In this document: positions 58,648-64,000 of the stretch, piece by piece
Numbering within the stretch: position 1 is the stretch's first letter
How the letters are laid out: every line of letters starts with the position of its first letter
DNA from: Gnetum montanum
Taxonomy: Eukaryota > Streptophyta > Gnetopsida > Gnetales > Gnetaceae
Length of the DNA stretch: 64,000 nt
Assembly (NCBI GenBank): GCA_015680685.1
Contig: MNCI01003660.1
Span: 1,257,449 to 1,321,448, forward strand
Direction: 5' to 3'
Notes under the pieces: model-generated
Database searches by the model: none
The model's input: the letters and a program-made list of their open reading frames with translations, nothing else
Told to the model about the DNA's origin: nothing
Made by a program: the position numbers and the translations under genes

Positions 58648-59446
58648 TGAAACACTCTAAATTTTCAAGGCACTCTTGCTTCACCAAGGTCTTGAAACTA
58701 AGGAAAACATTTCCACAAGTGTAGCCTCATGACTATTTGGCAAGAAATGGATGCTCTGAGTTTAGACTATCCAGTTCGGCAAGTTTTCTACCTCTAGTGC
58801 TAACAAGCCCGATGGACTCTCCGGTTTGCCCATCTGGACAATTTATCTGGCTAACAGTTTACTCAAAAAACATGCTAGGGGTTGTGGACAGTGCTCAAGA
58901 TGTGCAAAATAGTTTGGAAAGTTTTCTAATGAAGAAGTTTGCTATGCTACGCTACGCTATGTAGCGTAGTAGGCCTTAGAAGATAGTTGCTCAAACAAAT
59001 AAGTGTAAACTATTGTGGCACAAAGTGCTACACTATGCTACGCTACGCAAAAGCAAAACAGAAAGGCCCAACAAGCACTTCGGCCTTCAAAACCAGTTGC
59101 CTTGTTCAAACTTCAAGTCTCTTAGTAGAAATCTCTTACTAGAAAGTGGCAGATTAAGCAAACAGTAGGATTACGCTGGTTGCTACGCTGTGCTACGCTA
59201 CATAGCATAGCGACAATTCTCCATTGCATTTAATAATTATTATATTGCATTACAAATATCACTTCCACTTTACACATTTACAAAAGGTTAAGTTACATCG
59301 ACTAAGTCCCTGTCTAATCGACCATACCATTTAGGGTGCCTCATTTCCATTTTTATCTAACATGGCCCTCGCACGGATCCAGGGTTAAGACTGTTCACCT
59401 GGCAACCTCTCGGTGTTTCCAACCATCAACTTTTTCAATCGCAACA
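58648..59446 (+). repeat. Element E 3' LTR with internal deletion
   Basis: 799 bp, starts TGAAACACTCTAAATTTTC, ends CAATCGCAACA. It aligns with both ends of the 5' LTR but lacks about 1 kb; the junction is at about 59218-59222. GCTACGCTA clusters remain at 58940-58975, 59028-59050 and 59180-59213. The TATA box present in the 5' LTR is missing. Confidence 0.9.
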
Positions 59447-59451
59447 ATAGT

Positions 59452-60020
59452 GGCTATAACCAAATTCAAATTTCACCAAAAGACGAAGCAAAGACAACAT
59501 TCATGAGTCCCTGAGGGACTTTTGCATATTACAAGATGTCTTTTGATCTATGTAATGCTCCTACCACATTCCAACACTTGGTCCTGGGCATTTTTCAATA
59601 ATAAATTGGTAGTGGTATAGAAGTCTTCATGGATGAATTCTCTACCTATGGAGCTACAATTGAGCAAGCGTTGGACCACCTTGAGCAAGTGCTAAAATAG
59701 TGTGTTGAAACCAACTTGTGGCTCAATTGGTAGAATAGTCACCTCATGATCCATGAGGGCATTGTACTAGGACATAGAATCTCACAAGTAGAAATTGAGG
59801 TGAACCTTATAAAATAAGGGTCATCCAAGGAATAACCCATCAGCCAAAAATATTTAAAGATGTTCCATCATTCTTTGGACATACTGGCTACTACCTATGA
59901 TTCATAGAGAATTTCTCTACAATTACAAAACCATTGGTTGAGCTAACAAAGAAAGATGCTCCCTTTGTCTAGATAGGAGAATGTGAGAAAGCATTCCAAC
60001 AATTGAAAGAAAAGCTTGTA
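59452..60020 (+). pseudogene. Element C reverse transcriptase, C-terminal part
   Basis: It continues the RT begun at 40901-41443. The first residues are GYNQIQISPKDEAKTTF, followed by YYKMSF. The catalytic loop reads VFMDEFSTYG near 59630, where the second Asp is Glu, so activity is probably lost. Then come LNW-stop-NSHLM and GIVLGHRIS near 59760. Further downstream the frame is disrupted. Its C-terminal motifs match element A. Confidence 0.85.
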
Positions 60021-60595
60021 GAAACTCTAATCCTACAAGCACTCGACTAGTTCAGAGTATTTCATATTATGAAAAATGCATCAAATTATGCCTTGGAAGC
60101 TATGATGACATAATTAGATGACAAGAAATGACCATACTATATCCACTATGCTAGCTATAGCATTGTGGGTGCATAACTAAACTACACCACTATAGAAAAA
60201 GAATTGATGGCAGTGGTGTTTGCTCTAGAAAAGTTGAGGCATTATGTGCTTAGATATAGGGTGTTTGTGCACATAGACCATAGTGCCATCCACTTCCTAC
60301 TGAACAAGCCAATGGTGAACCCCCATGTCATACGGTGGCTAGTGATCTTACAAGAATTCAATCTCACAATTGTAGATTGAAAGGGCACTGAGATGTGGTT
60401 GTTGATCACTTGTCTTGGTTGCGATGGGATGACAAAGAGGAAAAAAGCCCATTATCTGAGATGTTTCCTAATGAACTCCTCTTTGTTGGGGCTATAACTG
60501 AACAAATGTCCAATGAGCCAAAATGGTATGATAAAATTTTCACCTATCTTCTCACTCAAGAGATGCCACAAGGGTTGGACCATCGAAAGAAATAA
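60021..60595 (+). pseudogene. Element C RNase H and linker
   Basis: Residues near 60185-60310 include KELMAVVFALEK and HYVLRYRVFVHIDHSAI, the Ty3 RNase H signature with the Asp retained (Asn in element A). The linker VVDHLSWLRWDDKEE is in the open frame 60395-60595. Stops and frame changes are present. Confidence 0.75.
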
Positions 60596-61790
60596 TAGTT
60601 TCTTCACTAGGTACAGCACTTCATGGAGATCAATGGATAGCTCTTCAAGGTTTGCGTTGATGGCCTAATTTGTTGGTGTGTCCCTGATGCTGATCAACTA
60701 CACATTATTCAAGACACTCATGAAGGTCCTTGCAAAGGACATTATGTTTGGAGATGCACAACCATTAAAATCATGATTACAAGGTACTACTAGCTAACAC
60801 TCTTTAGGGATGCTCATCATTACGTCTACTCTTGTGAATGGTGCCAACGAGATGGTGGAATGACTGCTCAAATGGAGGGACCTCAACAATGGATTCAACC
60901 ACTAGAACCATTTAACATCTGGGGCATTGATTTCATGAGTCCCATCATGCCCATGTCAAATGAAAAGATGTACATCATAGTCATTGTTGAGTATTGTAAA
61001 AAATGGGTAGAAGTAGTAGCCATCATTGTTTATACATCCTCTGCTGTTTCTCGATGTGTATAGCAAAATTTTGTAAATAGGTTTGGTGTGCCACATGCAT
61101 TAATTTATAATAATGGAACTCATTTAACAAGCACTACTTTTCAAAATCTCATGCAATGCTTGGGGGTTGAACATAAACTCACAACACCTTACCATCCCCA
61201 AGCTAATGGTGAAGCTAAGGTTACCAATAGGGAAATCACAAGGATACTAACAAGAACCATTAGCAAGTATAGGAAGGATTGTAGCACAAAATTAAATGAT
61301 GGCCTTTAGGCCTATCACTCAACTTGAAACTTCCTATAGGCTACTCTCCCTATAAGCTTATGTACAATAAACTACTAATACTTCCTATTCAATTTGAACT
61401 CCATACACTTTTACGAGCTTGTGACCTTGACCTTGACTTGAGTCTAGCCCAAAAAGAATGACTGATGAATCTCAACTTGCTAGATGTAAATTGATTAGTA
61501 GCCCTATCATCTAACAAGTTGCACAAGGTCTATAACAAAAAGCATTATAACCTAAAAATTAGAAAAGTCAAATTTCAACCAGGAGACAAGGTTCTTTACT
61601 AGAACCCCACACACATACCTCAAAAAACTAAGTTCCAAACACTGTGGGAAGGACTTTACATCATTTATGAAAATTTTCCTTTTGGGGCCATGATGATCTA
61701 TAAACCTGAGAGCCCAAACAAGAAACAGTTGGTCAACATCTAACAAATTAAACCTTTCCATGAGCATATGCCAGCTAACACAACAAGCAT
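60596..61790 (+). pseudogene. Element C integrase
   Basis: HHCC residues are visible (HEGPCKGH near 60720 and CEWCQR near 60835). The core has WGIDFMSP near 60925, but the second catalytic Asp is Tyr (IYNNGTH near 61105) and the Glu position is Lys (NGEAKVTNREI near 61205). Element A has SDNGTH and NGQTEV at these places. The C-terminal GPY/F module is near 61570-61690 (GDKVLY, LWEGLYIIY). The enzyme would be inactive. Confidence 0.8.
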
Positions 61791-63850
61791 CTCATTTGAT
61801 GGACAACCATGCTCCATATTTCAAATTTGCTCCTCCTTTCAACTTAGTCATGTGGGAGATGGCCAACCATGCTAATTATTTAAGCAACTCCTTAGTTTTT
61901 CAATTTTCTGATTTACAACTTTTAGTTTTACACATTCTTTATTTTACATCTTTTTGTTTTCATGTTATTAATGTTTTCTAATTTTTTATTTTACACATTG
62001 TTAGTATATTTGATACTTCTTGAACTTTTTACACTTTTTTGTTATATTTTCTTTTATTTGGTATGATTTTCTAACCTTTTGTTAATAAGTGCTAGGTACA
62101 ATGGTAATGCATTACTTGATGGTGGCATGTACTCTTTTGTTATTTGATTGTTGGTGTCTGGTTTTTGGCTTTGAATTCCATTATGGATAATTAGGACATG
62201 GTTTCTTTTCATGTAATAGGCAGTGAGTCCACAACATCCACCCATCCACAAACTCTATGATTTTCCTTGTTTTGGAAATGTGCAATCCCTTTCTCTTTGA
62301 TAAAACTTAATAAATTCATGACTTTGGTAGCTTCTAGAATTGGAAAGGATTCAAAGGTTTGAATAGGGTGTGGCCTTAAGGGGATTTGTTATTCTTTGTG
62401 CTTTTTTGTTTGCCTAGGTGCATGTGTTTTTCCATGAATTTCTTACCATTCCATGTCATCCAATAAAGGAAGTTGAATGTGTCCTCGCATGGTGTGGTTC
62501 TCATTAAGAAGATTAAAAAAATAAACAAACTAAAGATGAGGATTTAAAGTACACTCCTTAGACAAAACAAATGTATGTGTGTCTTTACATGGTGTGGTTC
62601 CCATTTCAAAAGAAAAAAAAATGGGAATTCAAAGCACATCCCTTAGACAAAATAACTGGGCTACAAGCACTAGCTGTGGGACTAGTCCTCTCTAACTAAG
62701 GCTCTTCCTCACTTCCTACTTCTTCTCTAATAAGGAATGATGGTTATTCTATGGGAGCGCTCTTGTGTTTCAGGGGATGGATTGGTCTTAGAATGTCAAT
62801 GCGAAGTTAATGAATGTGGTTGGTTTTGGTCTAGACTAAGGATGGATCGTATCAAGTCATTTAACCACAAATTCCACAAGGGACTTCATGTGACCGTATT
62901 TAGGAAATCCATTCCACTCTCTCTCTCTCATCCATCTATGCTTTCCATGTCTCACCTGACTGCCACTTTCATGTTTGGTTTGATGTCCTAGTTTGATGTG
63001 TCATAATTCTTAGTTAGTTTCTTCTGGGTTTTTGTACTTAACCTTCTATAACCATTAATCATCCACAAAGACTATAGACTCTTTGGTTTGAAGTTATGTA
63101 GGGGCATAAAAGGCCTATGCTTTCTTTGGGGATGACCCACTTGCATATCTTTTAGTTGGATTAGTTAAGTTCTTTACCCTTAGACACTCTTACAATCAAA
63201 TTCTTTTTGTTTACCCCATCAATGACATCCAATTATGCACATATTCAAAATAGTTTTTAATGAACTTTCCTTTTTATTGTTGTGAATTCTTATACTCTCT
63301 TCAAATATTTCCTTGTATTGAAATTTTTCAAATTTAATGGACCACTTAATTTAATTTACCCTATCTATCAGCCTTCCCACTAACACTACTCAAGGAACCA
63401 ATCAACCACAATCACAACATAGCTAAGTATAACCACCAATGAGATAAGGCATTTAACCATTATGTGTTACACATTGCATACTAATTCATGATTTTGTTGT
63501 GATTGCAGTGGGAAGCATGAACTAGAAGCATGACTATCTTCACCAAGGATGATGCAGTAGTACCACATCATGATGATCATTCATGCTCGTTGGATCTCTT
63601 CTCTCTTTCTCATTCTTCTACTACCAAGAGGTGTTGGATGTCAATATTCTCTAGGGTATTCACTCCTCTTCTCATGAACATCCAATTTTATAAAAATTGT
63701 AATTTCATACACTTGGGCACTCAAAGTCTATATGTCTGTTTCATCTAAGTTAGTTTGTGCAAGAGTTAATAACCCCATACCTACCTAATATGTTATGTTG
63801 TAATGAACTTATTCCTCCTCTTCTACACTTGAGGATGAGTTTTTCTTCAA
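61791..63850 (+). other. 3' untranslated region of element C
   Basis: It aligns with 23180-24100 of B and with 14510-16080 of D. A decayed internal polypurine copy is at about 61848-61858 (TCATGTGGGAGA). An acceptor-like TTTTGTTGTGATTGCAG ends at 63510, where D ORF3 would begin, but C has only about 340 bases before its LTR, so ORF3 is deleted. No gene is seen. Confidence 0.6.
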
Positions 63851-64000
63851 TCATGGGGGTATGATGAACTGCATTATGTTGGCTCCAACGTTTTGTATGT
63901 GACGTTAAAGTTGCAATGTCATGTATGTGATGTCGAGGTCTTGATACAACGTCGCGTAAGCAACATCGGAGCATCTACCTTGAGTCTATAAATACTATGC
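63851..64000 (+). repeat. Element C polypurine tract and 3' LTR (cut by window edge)
   Basis: The tract TCATGGGGGTA (63851-63861) precedes an LTR starting TGATGAACTGC at 63862. U3 repeats (GACGTT, GATGTC) and a TATAAATA box at 63986 match the 5' LTR at 34756. The rest of the LTR is outside the window. Confidence 0.85.

Larger units (their letters stand above)
41444..59446 (+). mobile_element. Element E: 18-kb Tat-like LTR retrotransposon nested in element C
   Basis: It is bounded by LTRs starting TGAAA and ending CA (5' copy decayed to TA) and flanked by a perfect ATAGT duplication. Order: 5' LTR, primer-binding site, gag-protease in one frame, minisatellite, antisense multi-exon gene, minisatellite, RT, RNase H, second (archaeal-type) RNase H, integrase, minisatellite, 3' region, 3' LTR. 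The second RNase H and the large size place it in the Tat lineage of Ty3/gypsy (Ogre/Grande relatives). Coding regions are broken by stops, so E is not autonomous now. It is younger than element C. Confidence 0.92.

Noticed and set aside
41444-59446. The E LTRs as the LTRs of element C
   Set aside because: Ends, length and U3 differ from the C LTRs, a target duplication flanks them, and the C RT frame resumes exactly after them.
1-64000. CRISPR arrays, operons, tRNA or rRNA genes
   Set aside because: None is visible; the window is plant nuclear repeat DNA and the short tandem arrays are minisatellites within retrotransposons.

Overview
The window is plant nuclear DNA and consists almost entirely of nested, decayed LTR retrotransposons. 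I found no host gene, tRNA or rRNA that I can support. The evidence for a plant is the set of Athila-like and Tat-like Ty3/gypsy elements: an Athila-type primer-binding site, a dual RNase H in the Tat element, TG...CA LTRs and 5-bp target duplications, plus a fragment of a plant-type LINE. The depth of nesting and decay suggests a large-genome seed plant, possibly a gymnosperm, but the sequence alone does not settle the species.

Layout: (F) 1-5348, a Tat-like element on the minus strand with gag and protease but no visible reverse transcriptase or integrase, entering from the left edge. (A) 6169-about 14500, a minus-strand Athila-like element with gag, protease, RT, RNase H, integrase and one LTR, lacking its 5' end. 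(D) about 14510-18947 plus 26007-27082, the 3' part of a plus-strand Athila-like element with a long coiled-coil ORF3 and a 3' LTR. (B) 18953-26001, a complete LTR-to-LTR plus-strand Athila-like element inserted in D, with a perfect ATCTT target duplication; its pol is deleted. 27083-34460 is AT-rich DNA with a minus-strand LINE fragment (zinc-knuckle ORF1 and endonuclease) and diverged repeat arrays. (C) 34756 to beyond the right edge, a plus-strand Athila-like element whose 5' LTR and early gag appear twice (34461-36338 and 36340-38217) around a single N; this looks like an assembly artefact. (E) 41444-59446, an 18-kb plus-strand Tat-like element inserted inside the RT gene of C with a perfect ATAGT target duplication. 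C resumes in frame at 59452 and its 3' LTR begins at 63862.

The most notable content is inside E. Between its protease and RT lies about 4 kb of antisense (minus-strand) sequence that reads as a multi-exon gene with GT-AG introns (47805-51768, perhaps from 52570). Its first clear exon resembles a NIF/FCP1-type HAD phosphatase domain; later exons encode a module I do not recognise, an acidic stretch and an acidic repeat tail. E also has three minisatellite arrays sharing the core TTAAACTAGC or a close variant, and a palindromic GCTACGCTA-type motif scattered through its LTRs and through introns of the antisense gene.

The Athila-like elements share other unexplained structure: U3 regions built from subfamily-specific near-palindromic repeats just upstream of a TATA box; several internal copies of the polypurine tract; and a splice-acceptor-like sequence directly in front of a downstream ORF (short in A and B, long in D). 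Nearly all coding regions are broken mainly by TAG and TAA stops at positions where related copies have Gln, consistent with deamination of methylated cytosine.
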